From Alopecurus myosuroides (lineage: Eukaryota > Streptophyta > Magnoliopsida > Poales > Poaceae), in NCBI GenBank assembly GCA_028641055.1, contig CM054060.1:317553344-317617343 (forward strand): DNA of 64,000 bases, read 5' to 3'. Below the pieces are notes generated by a model that was given only the letters and a program-made list of their open reading frames with translations, searched no databases and was not told the origin of the DNA. Below are positions 37,398 to 50,500 of the stretch, one piece after another. The position numbers and the translations under genes were made by a program. The first letter of the stretch is position 1. Each line of letters starts with the position of its first letter.

Positions 37398-37806
37398 CTA
37401 TGATATGGATTGCCCCAGATCAACATCCATCGTGATAGTTTCAAACTCTTGTGGTAAGAAGATATTCCACTTTACCAACGCTAAAGAAACTTACTGAAAA
37501 GACATTGAACGAGTTGTTGGCATGTTGTAAGATCAATTTTCAATTTTTCCAAGGTCCTTTTTCTTTCTAAGGAAAGAAGACCTTGAGAAACATCATGACG
37601 ACTTATATGGTCCTCCACAACATGATCATATTGGACGAGAGGGGCCATGAGGTGGAGTACGACTATGTTGGCACACCTGTGAGACTTAGTTTGAATTTGG
37701 GCTAGACATAAACTTCTCTTAAGGTGTAGAAGACGATTGAAGAGCGCGGTTCACGTGAATAGCTTAGAGGATATCTTGCTGAGAATTCATACGATTATAT
37801 GGTAGG
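37398..37806 (+). pseudogene. PIF/Harbinger-type transposase fragment, right piece
   Basis: After the CTATG duplication the reading continues from 6966. Broken frames encode a region resembling the C-terminus of plant Harbinger transposase: a CGKKIFHF...NAKET block, a KDIERV block and a DERGHEVEYD block (about 37635-37665). The terminal EERGSRE...LRGYLAE region follows (about 37735-37785). Several stops and frameshifts are present. The copy had decayed before A1 or since. S1 is inserted at its end. Together with 6914-6966 it shows that C1, A1 and S1 all landed in one older DNA transposon. Confidence 0.65.
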
Positions 37807-38918
37807 TGTTGGAACGCGTAGAGATAAACAAAAACTTTTCTACGCGGTAATTCCAAGATGTAGCCGAGGTAGAAGGCCACGAGGATTACCACTAGACGCA
37901 CTCGGTTGCGGATTATCGATGAAGCACGTCGATGCAGTGTAGTCCCACGATCCGATCCAGCCGATCCAATCCCACGAACGTCGAAGTGCTGAACGTACAA
38001 CACCTCTGCCGGTATCCACACGTACAAGGAGGAGCTCCGACGGCGGACTGCTAGGTCCGGTGCGACGGCTGGACTGAGTGGGGCTAGGGTTCCCAACGCG
38101 TGAGAGTGGAATAACGTGCCCGCTGGGCAACCTGCGCCCCTCTTTATATAGCGAGTGGTAGTGGGGCTTCACAACACTTGTGGCCCATTCCCTCTGTGAG
38201 TCCGACTCACAAAATCAGTCCATTTACGATTCGGTTCCAACCCAACCAATATACTTGCTCCCGCTCTTAAGTGTGCGACCCTGCAGACTTATGGCGACTT
38301 GGACACGATTGGAGTCCGACTCCCAATCGATCAACCGGTAGCGGCTCCTAGCAGAACGTGCCGATTCCTAAGTGCCATAGAGTCATGACGACATACCTTT
38401 CAATGTGACTTTCATCAGAGTCCCTTTTGCCTCACGATATACCTTGTCGAACTATAGGCAAATTATCGTCATCCCTTAATAGCTCAACTCTCTTCTCGGT
38501 CCGTGATATATGATTCATCTGACTAACTCTTAGTTAACAGACTCAGTTAACACTTAACCGAGTCGCGCATGACCATGCTTCCGGAATCATATCACTTCAG
38601 AGGGCCAAGAGAATATCTCTCCATTCGGAGGGGCAAAATCCCATCTTGATTATCCACATCACGCAACTTGCTTCTCATTCGACCCGAACTCTGCCTTTAT
38701 AACTGCCTTGTTACAGAACAACGTTTGACAGAACCTAAGTCGATGATCCACAACTCGGATTGTGCGACAACCTCAGATCTAAGGATTACATTGATTGGGA
38801 CATGCAAATGACGACATACTCGTTGCATCTCAATATGGGTCAGTCCGACTTGCTAAACTCTTTAGCCAAGTCTGTGAACGTTGGAATGGCATCGTCATGC
38901 CCATGACAAGTGGAAGCG

Positions 38919-41900
38919 TGTCGCACCCAAGGTTTCTAGAGGATACTCATCGCACGAACTGGAAGTCAGGGGCTTGGATTATGGGGCATAACTGCTCCCA
39001 CGTCCCAGCTTCCTGGTAGGCCTGCGCTTATGCGCGACAACACAAGCCCTGCTTCCACCGTCGAAGTAAACTATCCGCTAGGAACCTAAGGCACTACTGT
39101 CGACGTACTTCATATCCAAACACGCACTGTACGTCAACAGCTTTGAACGAAATGATAACACAAACTGTCTCTAAAACACAAAAGAATGAAATAAGTGCAA
39201 CTGGCCTTCACTAAGGCAGAAATATCGAATACAGTCATCCAGAGGACACATGTCCCAACATATCATTCATTACAACAGCGGAAGCAATCAAAGGGGTCTG
39301 AGTACAGACAAATCCATGGCTTAAGAAGCCGGAGAAAATAAAGAAAAGCGAAGCCCATCCACGTAGGTCTGGATCCTGCCCTGGTCCAGCTAACTACTCG
39401 TCTGCAGACTCGTCGAACTCCACAAAGTAGCCATCCTGGGAAGCATCGTAGTCGTAGTCGTACTCTGCGTAAACCACAGCCCCAACGGGGTCAGTACATC
39501 CAAGTACTGGCAAGCAAGACTCACAGTTCATCAAAGAGTTACCCGTCAACACAAGCATTGATGCTTGGGATCAACGGAAGAAAGGGGTGATATAAAAGTT
39601 GCTGCTGGCTGCTCTAAACAACTACAGAAGATAACTACAAGTTCCGGCTAACAGAAAAGATAAGATCGAGGATTGTAACCAACTGAAAGATAACTTCAAC
39701 CAAACCCATCCTGGATCTCGCCCCTTATCCAAAGAAGCAATCCGAGGATAACTCACACAGTTGTGATAGGGTGAATCAAGTTTTTTGTGTGAATAACCTA
39801 TTACTAGTCAAATTATTAATCATTGGGTGAAACATGATTGATCATTAAGTTGAAGTTGTCCTGAGTACTTGTTAGCCAGTACTTTCACCAAGTAATCCAT
39901 AACCGCGGAAAACACGGCTTCTCGAGAAGATTATCCCTGCAGGGTTGCACCAATTTGGCCGTACACTCAAGAATAACCCGCCAGATGGAAATGCACTTCC
40001 ACCAAGCGGGGTACTCTACACAACCAACCATTCTTCGCATCAAGCCCAAAGCACCTTGGGCGCACGGCTACTCGAGCCCAGAAGAAAATGGACCCTCATA
40101 GCACTCTAAGAACGTGTCCCCCTATATGCCGACTACAAAAGTTCCACCCTGCGCTGGGCTCGCAAAAACATGCATGCGGCAAATAGAAAGCACGAACTAA
40201 ATGAGATGATTTGGACGAGATGCGAATCAGGTCAAGTTGAGGGGGGAGCCCATACTCGCTTCCCAAATGCGGGTAGTGCGCTCAACATGGATCAGTAGAC
40301 AAGACCCTTTTCCTATTAGGGTCGACACTAGCAGGCTCCAAAACCACTCATGGGCCTCCTGCCGGTGCCTTATCATCAAATTATTATTACCATTAGCAAT
40401 TAACAGGATTGATTGATTAACAACGAGCCCCGGTACAAGATAATAAGATAGTAACAGTAGTAACCGACAACAGACTCGAGTAAAAGCAACCCTAAGCATG
40501 CTAGATAATACTAAGGCACAAACAAAGGCTGTAGGTATGGAGGTGAGGCAGTATCATTGGTTCAGGGTATCATGTGATAGGTTCGGAGAACAAGCAACGA
40601 TACATAGGGCTAGCAATAGTAGACAAAAGGATAGTATCGACAACAAGTGTGGAAAGGAACTCGATGATTCATGTGAGTGATAACTTGCCTGGCAGCTCAG
40701 CCTCGTACTGGGCTAGGTCCTGAGTAGTGGTGTCGTAAGGATCGTCGGTCTCAACGTCGTCGTCTAATCGAGAAGAAGCAAAAACAACAACGAAGGAAGA
40801 CGGGCAATCAATACATGGCATAGGTGCACAAACATTGGATGATGCATGTCACGTTTAATAGATGCACCAAACTAAACTAGTTGATATGAGACACAAGTTT
40901 AAATGGATTCCATATGCAAAGGTTGCATATGGAAGCCCATGCTTTAGAGTTGAATTAATTGTTCTATCACTGAGCATCATGTGTAAGTGACTTAGTATGA
41001 TGCATGCATGATGAGGAACAATAAGATAACAAAATTAAATGTAATTGGAATGATAGTTAACAAGTTAAGAAAACAATTATTAAGTTTTGGAAATTATTGG
41101 TTACTTAAAGAGGTTAAACAAGTAGTTGTTGTTTTCATCAATTTAAAAGGTGCAAAACAAATAACAAAATTGATATTTGAAAAGGTTATCAAATTTTAGT
41201 TGGATTACATGTTTCACATTTTGAAATTGGACTTAGTATTAATTAATTATGAATTAAACAATATTAAACAATTTTTAATTGAATTAAACAAGATTTAAAT
41301 AGTTTAGGCAATTTAAATTGTTTAAACCAGAAAACAAAATTTATATTTGAATAGAACATTCAAAAAGGTGTGAAAAACATATTTTATTTGAATTATTTGA
41401 AAACAGTATGAATTAGTTATGAATTATTTCAATTTGCATTTGAATTATTCAATTTTGAAAAAATTGAAAACAGAACACAAATTGAATATTTGGAAAGATT
41501 ATAAAATTTGGAGCAGTAAACATGTAAAACTTTTAATTATTGGGCTTATAGGTTTAAAGATATTAAAGTTTAAAGTTTAAGTGTCAAAACTGTTATTTAA
41601 ATTGATTTAGGAAAAAGGAATTTGCGCAGGAACTTGTTGTACCTAGCTGCAACTAGACACAGCCCCTGTCCAGTGGGCCTAGCGCCACTGGATGCTTGCG
41701 TGGCAGCGAGAGAGGCTGACAGGGGGGGCCCCTCCTTGTCAGCGAAAGGAGCACAAAAAAGGTGGGATTTTCTCCCAGGGAGCCGGGACTCGAACCCGAG
41801 ACCTCCCCTTGCGCACACAGGGTCTGAACCAGATGCGCTGCTCGCGTTTTGTTATCAGTACTACGCGCGCAGCCAGGTTATGTTTTCGTTTCGCTACTGA

Positions 41901-43400
41901 ATTTGTGCTGACGAAAAACCTGACCAAACGCTGACAGAGCTAGGCACTCACCGGCGGTGATCTGACGTTGAGGCTGTGCCCGTGGTGGCTGCTGGTGATG
42001 CCAGGAGACGTGTGCAGAAGGGATGACGCGTGCGCATGTGCTGGATGCAATCGGAGGGAGAGGGAGGAGGCTACGGCGAGCTCACCGTGGGGACTGTCGC
42101 TGACGAGCGCGACGGCGAGGTGACAGAGGCGGGCTCGACGGCGGGGATTCAGGCGGTGTCGACCTCAGCGGGGGTGTCCAGAGGCTCCAGGGCGTCGCGG
42201 CGAAGCGATCCCCGTGGCCAGCTCGGAAGAAGAGGCACGGAGGTGGACGCGGCCTTGGAAGCTTCAGAAGGGGCTCTCCGGTGGCAGTGACGCTGCAGGA
42301 GTTGGCGAGGACGGCGGCGGGGCTGTAGCAGATCAGCGGGCTCACTTGGGTGTCTAACACGTAGAGGAGATGGAGGCGGTTCGATTTCAGGGGGTGGATA
42401 GCTAGGTGGAGGCGGAAGGTGGCGGAGCCATGGCGAGGTTCAGAGCTCCGTCTCCGGCGAGATGCAGATGGTGAGGAGATGCGATCGTGGAGAGGAAAAC
42501 GGCGGCGGAAAAGAGGGACCAGGTAGCCTAGGGTTAGGGTTGTCGGCGCGCGGAGCACTAGGGTAGATATAGGGCCGCTGCGCTGCTCCTGGCCGTCGAG
42601 GACGGCCGTACTCCGACGTGGAGTGGCCGGATGGACGCCGTACGGGAGGGAGACGAAGCCGATTAGATCGCACGGATCTTGGCGCAGCAGCGAACCGTTA
42701 AGTTGAGCTGTGGCGGGCTGGGCCGCTGCGCGCGGGCAGGCCTAGCGGCTGGGCTGCTTATCTGCCGCGCGCTGCGCTAGGTTAGGTCGTTTTTATTCTT
42801 TTTCTGTTTTTTTTTTTTTTTGCAGTTTGCTTTTGGAAGGAAAAGGTAGGGTTTTGCTTATAGAAAAATTTGAGAAAATTTGGTTAAGCCTTCTAGGTGA
42901 TTAGAACCCACCCTGCAAGCTTGGAATTCAAAAATTGAAATTTAAAATTATAGTTTGTGTTTGAATCCAAAATAGAGGGATTTGAGTTTAATAAAACCTT
43001 AATAAAAACATGTATAAGAATAGGGTTACCCCTAGGGTTTTAGAATGATTTGGAGGGGGGAAGAATTGTTTGGTGAGTTTTATGGTTTCCAAAAGGTACT
43101 GATTTGAGAATTTGGAAATGATTTGAATTTAATTGGTGGAATTAAAGGAATGATTTGAGGCAACAATTTAATAGTTGAACATCAATGAATTATTTGGAAA
43201 ACAATGAAAGGTTTTGTTTTGCAATTCTTTGTTTGAAAGATTGTAACAGACAAGTGTGAAAACAAGGTTTGATTCATTATGAAAACAATGCAAACATAAA
43301 TAAAATAAAACAATTGCAATGGAATGATGACATGATGCATTGCTTGAAAGTAAACAAGAAATTGAACCACTAAGGGATGTTTTCATACTTGGATGTTACA
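38919..43400 (-). mobile_element. K1: solo LTR of a Tekay-like chromovirus (4482 bp)
   Basis: The plus strand runs TGTCGCACCC to GGATGTTACA and is flanked by the perfect duplication AAGCG (38914-38918, 43401-43405). It is homologous along its length to the K2 LTR (58841-63307), which is attached to an integrase/chromodomain gene; this sets the family and the minus orientation. A TATA candidate (TATATCTA, minus) lies near 42564-42571. Short frames inside it, including 42082-42558, have no recognisable domain. The solo state means that unequal or intra-element recombination removed the interior. Confidence 0.9.
41781..41850 (-). other. tRNA-like segment inside K1 LTR
   Basis: On the minus strand a T-arm-like sequence with GGGTTCGAGTCCCGG (about 41783-41800) is preceded at tRNA-like spacing by GAGCAGCGCATCTGG, an A-box-like block (about 41830-41845). 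The T stem pairs four to five bases. The anticodon arm cannot be fixed. The counterpart in K2 is at 61708-61772. It looks like a tRNA-derived (SINE-like or Pol III promoter-like) insertion fixed in the LTR. Too degenerate to call a tRNA gene. Confidence 0.5.
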
Positions 43401-43629
43401 AAGCGTGTCATCAACCAACACTCACATTAGTCTAGGGTGTGTGTCCAACACAACCTTAATGACCAAGGACAATTTTGCATGAACAACATGAATACATAGT
43501 TCCACAATCGAATAACATATTCAATGACATATATCAGATGTTCAAAACAAGGACGACTTAATAACTTCATGAATACATTGGGAATTACATCATACATGAT
43601 TGCCTCTAGTGCATATTCCTAATAATAGG

Positions 43630-44584
43630 TAGTTTGGTGTTACATGTTCATGTCTATTAATTTTTTATTAGGATCATCTGTTGCATCAGGACCTGCTTTA
43701 TGTTGAACTTGAAATATTTTTAACCGTTTTTGTATAAATATGCAAAGTTTAAACTATATTAATAGCGAACCGAATTTGCAATAGAGTTTATATGCATATA
43801 CACAAAGATAAACCGAAGAGAAATGATTTTAGGGATCTGAAAGAGCTACAGCCTCCATATCCTCTAATAGTTTAGAGGATTCTCTTGACATTGGATTGAT
43901 GGTTGTTCTTATGAACTAATATGGAGTTTGTTGCTTGTGAAATGTCCACTTGTGCTACATGTGTGTTATGTGTAAGAGACATGAACTGCCCACTTATGCT
44001 ACTCGTTAGAGACACAATTATTACCCATGTTGTTGAAAACTATTTTTATGTCATGCTTCCTGTACGTGTTTTCCATGATTATTCCTACCCGTGTTGGAAC
44101 ATTTTAATGTTATTATGTGTGATTAATAATAATAATATATAAGCATTCAAACCCACATACTATTTTTCGTATATGTAGATAAGTTTATATTGTCAAAACC
44201 CAACAAAACATCCAACTCCATGGTTTGTATATCAAATAGGAATTAGAATTGGGTGTTGCCATTTGATTCCAATAGCAAATACCAAGCACACCTAAATAAT
44301 AAAATTTGAGTTGGAGGCCATTTCTTTTCCATCTTAGATTTGGCATTTCAGTCCAGTTCAACTCCAAGCCCGGTTTTTCTACATCCAAAAACAAAATAAA
44401 ACCATGCTAGAAGATGGGCTAGAGCCTAGAGTCGTTCTCAGCTTTTAAAGCTTCCCTGAAATTTGAACAGTTCAATTTGGCAAAAACCAAACGTGGCCAA
44501 TATCCTCGGCCCTGTAGACGGACCCCTTCCATTCCCGTGCGGTTTCTTCCCCCAGCTCCCGCTCTAGATCCCATCGCCACCCCG
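43630..44584. other. Intergenic region and upstream region of the TTC5-like gene
   Basis: It is AT-rich. The first part may be remaining Harbinger-element sequence. There is a weak local duplication of a GTCCACTTGTGCTAC/GCCCACTTATGCTAC block (43943-43957, 43988-44002). 44220-44390 has the look of a DNA-transposon end (TTCCAATAGCAAATACCAAGC) but I could not pair terminal repeats. GC content rises from about 44500. No clear TATA box was found. Confidence 0.45.
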
Positions 44585-47500
44585 ATGAGCCGTGAGGCCA
44601 GCGGAGCGGCGGCGACCGGCTCGCAGCAGGGGGAGGGTGACGAAGGGGCGGATGCGGGGATGGAGAGGACGGCCGAGGCGGTGGAGGAGCTATACCGCCT
44701 CCGCGACACGTTCTTCCCCCGCGACCCCGCCGAGAAGCCCGCCGCGCTCCGTGCCCGCGCCGACGCTGCCCTCGCCACCCTAGACTCCCTCCCTCCTGGT
44801 ATATAGCCATCTCCATCTCCTAACCGCCAGTATGTGACAATGGGCTGCTTCACACGGGTAAAACAGATATAGACATGTGCCGATTTTCCCCGGTCAGATA
44901 CCGCTAATACATGCTTTGGATGCTAGCTCAATTGTCTGTCCCATTTCTCTACTGTTGTTTATCTTCTTGTTAATGTTCTCGTTTTCTGGGCGTCAGTGGT
45001 ACTGTTACTGGGTTTGTATTGTACTAAGTTGGAGTGTCAGTGTCTGTTGGATATGTATGTGATGCTGAGGCCTGCGACTTTTGAGCCTGGTGTCTGGTCT
45101 ATCTTCTGAATATCCAGACTAAGAAAGTTATGGTATCTAGAAGACAAAAATTCTTATGTATATCTGAAGTATGTATTCGTAGTCACAGACCTCTGTATTT
45201 GTTTCTCACAAAAAAAACCTTACTCGTTTTGAAGCCGGCAATATCCAGCAAGTATCTGAGCTGATAGCATCGATATTTGAAATTGGTCTGGATCTTTCGG
45301 AAACAATCTATTTGTTTTCACCCCTAGTTGTTATATATATGCATGTTTTGGTTTATCTGCATCATTTGTCTCCTTCCTCACCCTTTGTAGCAAAGTTCGT
45401 GCCATGCTCTTTCCATACTAAGTTTTAGTTTTTCATACCTACAGAGCAAAGGAAATCACCACAACAGCGTGCTGTGTATGAATTCCTGAGGGGGAAGATA
45501 CTGGATGTCTTCCCCGATTATAACAAGGAGGCCGAAGATCATTTATCGAAAGCAGTATGTACCTGAAGATTAAACAATTTCTTGTATATGTTTTCTCTCG
45601 CCTAGAAACTTAAACTACTTCTGTTGCGCATTAGGTAAAGCTGAATCCATCTCTTGTAGATGCATGGCTATGTTTGGGCAACTGCATCTGGAAGAAGGGG
45701 GATCTGGCTTCAGCAAAGAATTGCTTTGTATTAGCACTGAGCAAGGTAAGTCTCAACCCTGAAGAATTTTTTGTGCGTTAACAAGTTTTATCCAGCATAA
45801 TTTCATTTGGCAGGGTTCAGATAAGAAAATACTATGCCAACTCTCGATGCTTGAAAGAAGTATGGCTCAAGGTGAGGATGGCCCTCTATCATATAGCACC
45901 TCCTCAGCTGATAGTTTCTTATAATTTTTGTGGACTTCGTTCTCCACATTCTGTATCAATTATTATAAGTTATCACTAGTCTCATACTTGCATAATTTAT
46001 TTACTTTTTGCATTTAAGGAAAAACTTCTGCTAACATGGGATTAAAACAATCGATTCAACTAGAAATTTTATTTAGTTCCAATCATCTTCGATCGTCACT
46101 TGAATGTGCAACACCAAGTTTTTACCAATATACTTGTGGCTTTTATCAGAGCATTGACCATTCATTATAATGCTAATATTCTAGATACCATGAAATGTTG
46201 GTTACCAGTGCACCATAATTTTTAAGGACCAGGGATATTTGCAAAGCCTGAAAATAAGCTGAGCTTTTAAGCAAGACCAGCAGTGCTGGGCTTTGTTTTA
46301 TCTTGTACATTGTTCTATTCTCCCTTTGAGCTCTATGCTGGCCTGATTGACCGGGTCAAGCTTTAACATAGTTTCGGTTGTGGGTTGAATGAGCTTAGTT
46401 GCTGACAATATAATTGCAATCATGTTTGACCGCTTAAACGGGCACTGTATAAATCGACCAATTGACTAGGAATCATCTAAAGGAGAGAGCGCAAGGGAGG
46501 AAGAAATAAGTAGGAGGAAGCCAGGTGGTTTAGAGGGAGTTACGAGGGGAAGGTCGCTCCTAGTGGACAATGCAGTTCCACATACTGACTGCTCTTATTG
46601 TAGATGTAATAATACTTGAGTTATGCTGTTCTGCTATCTCCCAAAGTAAAAGGAACAAATCTTGAAACAGCGTTGTTAGTGATGGTGGTGTTGTTGTGGG
46701 TACTGCTGTGGGGAGTTAGTGGATGTGTTCCTATCCATGTGCGTCATATTGGTCAGCCTTGTTCTTGGGGTTTGCCCATGATTGTTTTATGGTTTTTGGG
46801 CCTGGTTTCCCTTGTAAACAGGGCCAGCTCTCTTCTTATTTAGTGAACTGCAGGAGCTCCCTGCCCTTTCGAGGTTTCTCGAAAAATAGAAGTAATGGAA
46901 GAGGAGTATGTAGGTGGTTGCAAATCAGGCTCTCATATTGCTTTAAAATGTGTGTTTTCCACTTTTGGGGAGAGTAGTCGAAGCACCTCTCAGTTTACTG
47001 GCATGCGAAATTCCGAATAGGAGCTTTGCTCGGTAGCTTGTCTTGAATTGTCGTTGAATTTATTTTGAACTTGAAACTGTAATATATGGTTCTAGCCTTT
47101 TCAATGTCAATTGACATGGTTTTCAGATGATTTTTTTTTACGTCTTATTCCTCCCATAGGTCTTCAGGTAGGTCTTGGCATCCCCTTAGCTCTAAAAAAT
47201 GACTATGTATTGTTGATTAGAATTGCTCCAGAAATAGCTTCTGCATAATACCTTCATACTCTGGTGAATTGCTGTTGTGAAAGCATCTTTCTTCAGATAT
47301 TAACTTTGCACCTAGTGTTATCGACATGATTGTTTTTGTGGCCGCAATGTTTCAACTCGCTGTATCATTTATTTTGTGTTCGCCTTTCAGGTAGCGAAGA
47401 TCAAAAGTTGTTTGTCGAAGAAAGCATTAATCACGCAAAAGAAGCTGTAATGCTGGACATAAAAGATGGAAACTGTTGGTGTAAGAGTCCTTTTGTTCTA

Positions 47501-50500
47501 TTGTAGTCGTTATGTTCCTTCTCTTCAGCATCTCTCCTTTTCTTTTGAAACATTAAGGCATGGATCAAAAGCTCTTGTGCTAGTTGTGAGTTGTCATTTG
47601 ACCTTTTTTAAATGAAGCAGTTCTCAGCCTAAATTAAGAAATAAAACTAACTGGTTCCAGATCCTGGGATGACTAGTTCTTTTTTATGTACCTAGCTAGC
47701 GAGAGAAGTGGGCTTTGGTGGTGTCGATATTTGCAATTACTTTTATCTGTTTAGAGTAAATGACTACTTGTGTCAAAAGAGACATACAGCTAACGACCTA
47801 TTCCTGTATGAATATGATACAACTGTTTTGATCTAAGGTCTACTGAGGTTAAAGCTGGTATTCCTAAGCCAAGGACATACATTGTTTTTGTTCACGCGCC
47901 TTTTTCTTTTCTGAGTGAACATTCAAGTGAAAACACACGGAAATGCTATTGTGTACATGCACACATGCACATAGGTTTATTTTATTATTTGTACCCAAGA
48001 TATTTCCATTTCAACAGAATTGTTCATTTTCCTTTCTGTCAGATAATCTGGGTAATGCATATCTCACAAGCTTCTTTGTGAGCGGAGCCTGGGACCACAC
48101 TAAACTTCATCATTCGGTCAAAGCATATCAAAATGCTGTAAGTTGTGCATTTATATATGTTTAATTATGTTAGTGCATTAGTTTGAAAATCATGGAAAGC
48201 AAGAGATGGAGCATTTTTGTATAGTTTTCCATTCTTTCCTTATGTCCACCTTCCAGTTATATATTGTGGAAAGGAAGAGATGGAGCATTTTTTTATAGTT
48301 TCCCATTCTTTCCTTATGTCCACCTTCCAGTTATATTTTTGTGGATGTAATTTTGTTTACTATATTTCCAGGAGAAGGATGAAACAACAAAATTGAATCC
48401 AGACCTCTATTATAATTGTGCCACAGTGAGTACCCCAGATAGTTCACTAGGTAGCAAAATCAGCTAAAATTTCCACAAGTATTTCATCATTTGCATAATA
48501 AACTTTTATTTTGGTTCTTCTCCAGGCTAACAAATACTTAGAGAACTACGAAAGGGCCCTTCGTGGATTTGAAGCTGCAGCTTTAAAGGACCCTGACCTG
48601 GGCGCTGATACAGAAGTTCAGAAGATCACCAGTCTCCTTGATAAGCTAGTGAATGCAATGAAGGTAACTTCTGTATAACTATAGTATGTGGACTGCAGAC
48701 TTTGACATGTATTAGCAGAATCGAGTTCATTGTGCCTAATTCGAACTTAATCTATATAAGATAAAGCTTGTTGTTTAATGGTCATGCACATGTGGAGATC
48801 CTTCTAAGTCATCTATTTCATTATTAGCAAACTATATGAAATAAGGAAAATTGGCATTAATATTTTTCTACAACCAAGCTGAGAATCATACTATATGATA
48901 TATGTTATTCTAACAGTACCACAAGGAAACCCTATGCCTACAGTTGAAGTGTACAACGTTCAAGTGTTTTTTCTTCAGTGTAGAGTTTCGATTTGTTCAT
49001 GTGATGAATTGACAATTGCTTCTATTACCTTTAAAAAGTTCTTTTATGGAATGATAAATTATAGAGGCACCTTCTCTTTAATGCGTAACTCCTTACGACA
49101 CAATTATTATATTTGTGGCACATATGCTTAATCATTTTATGATCCAGTCATCATTTGTTCAAATAGTTGTTCTGATGAGAATAAATTGACTTCAGGGATA
49201 CAGCATACTGTGGTTTGCAAAGTTTATTTTCTCTGTTTAATTTTCTGTCTACGAAATGTTTCTTTCTCAGGGACAACTACGGTCCAAGCGATTAGCATCA
49301 TTGGTGTCTTCTTTGAGCGAAGTCAATTGTAATACTTTAATTAATGCAAGTGTTGAAGTTGTTTGGGTTCGTTAACTATTCTTTTCTAATTTACCTTTTC
49401 ATCTTTCTTTCTCATCGTAGTAAAATCATCCCACAAGAAAGCAACTATAAGCATTCTATCAGAGGGTTTGAACAAGATGGTTGCGGTTTTAGGAAAAGTT
49501 GTTCTTTTGATAAGACATGACGATGTTGCTCCGCTGTAAGTTCCTTCAATCCTTTATATCCAATAAGTCTGTCTTGCATGCTTCATTATGACTTATTTCT
49601 TCTGTTTTTCATTTTGATTACGATGCTTTGAACTATATACGAATATACTCTAAAACTATCATGGAACAATGTGCTGTTAAAAGAATTATTAATTATATTA
49701 AACTGGAAGATGAAAGTCAAGAGATATGAGGCTTGCTACAGTGATCCATCCTCCAAGGATCTACTTTTGGTTGAGAAGGTAGTGTTTAACTGAGATGAAA
49801 GAAGTAGAAACTGTGACTTCTTTTTGTGGTTAAATGACTAACTCAAGTCTGTTCATAAATAAATCCTGCAAAATTTTCACCTCTCGTTGTAAGCTGTTTT
49901 TGTTCCTTTTTTTTTAATAGGAATTGATTTTGCGCACTGATGTTCCAATTGCCAAACAAAATGTAAACTTGAAAATAATAAATGCTCTGTGATGCATCAA
50001 GTACCTTTTAAATAAACAGGGTCGTCTGTAAAGTCCTCGAGTTAGTATTATGACCATAGACAGAGTTGTGATCCAAATACGCTATTCAAAATGCCAGTTA
50101 ATTGTTAATAGGGTTTGCAAAATATTGGTCAATGTGGCGTTAGCTTGCCTGGTACAAATCAGGATTTTTGTGCACCACTGGCTTTGACTGGAATGTTCAT
50201 TCCTGATTGTATTTCATTGTAATTGTGAGTAGAGTATGGTCAATTGAACATATAACAGAATACTACGTATGAACAGATTAACAACCATCTGTCTTGTCAT
50301 TGAACTACAAAGCTAGGAAATTTTCTATTGTCAAGCAAGGATCTCGTAATATTTGTATTAACCTTATTGCTAAGATATTTGTCTACCTGGTTACCATAAG
50401 TTCAGGCACAATGTATCAGGTAGATGAATACAGCTTTGTTACCACATCTGTATCCATCTAATATGCTCTGAAATTTATATTATCTACTTCAATGGGATAA

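Larger units (their letters stand above)
37807..43624 (-). mobile_element. S1: solo Copia LTR (minus strand), split by K1
   Basis: Removing K1 and one copy of its duplication leaves 1331 bp. The plus strand starts TGTTGGAACGCGTAGAG and ends CATATTCCTAATA. Read on the minus strand it begins like an Angela/BARE-type LTR (AGGAATATGCACTAGAGGC) and ends CTACGCGTTCCAACA. The flanks GTAGG (37802-37806) and ATAGG (43625-43629) are an imperfect 5-bp duplication, and the outer end has CTAATA where CTAACA is expected. A TATA candidate (CTATATAAAG, minus) lies at 38143-38152. There is no internal domain, so it is a recombination product. Confidence 0.72.

Noticed and set aside
42082..42558. 158-codon Arg/Pro/Ser-rich minus-strand frame downstream of the K1 TATA candidate.
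   Set aside because: GC-rich composition gives long chance frames, and the corresponding K2 frame (61805-62203) does not align as protein.
44220..44390. Possible MITE or Harbinger end upstream of the TTC5-like gene.
   Set aside because: The sequence style fits, but I could not pair terminal inverted repeats or a 3-bp duplication.
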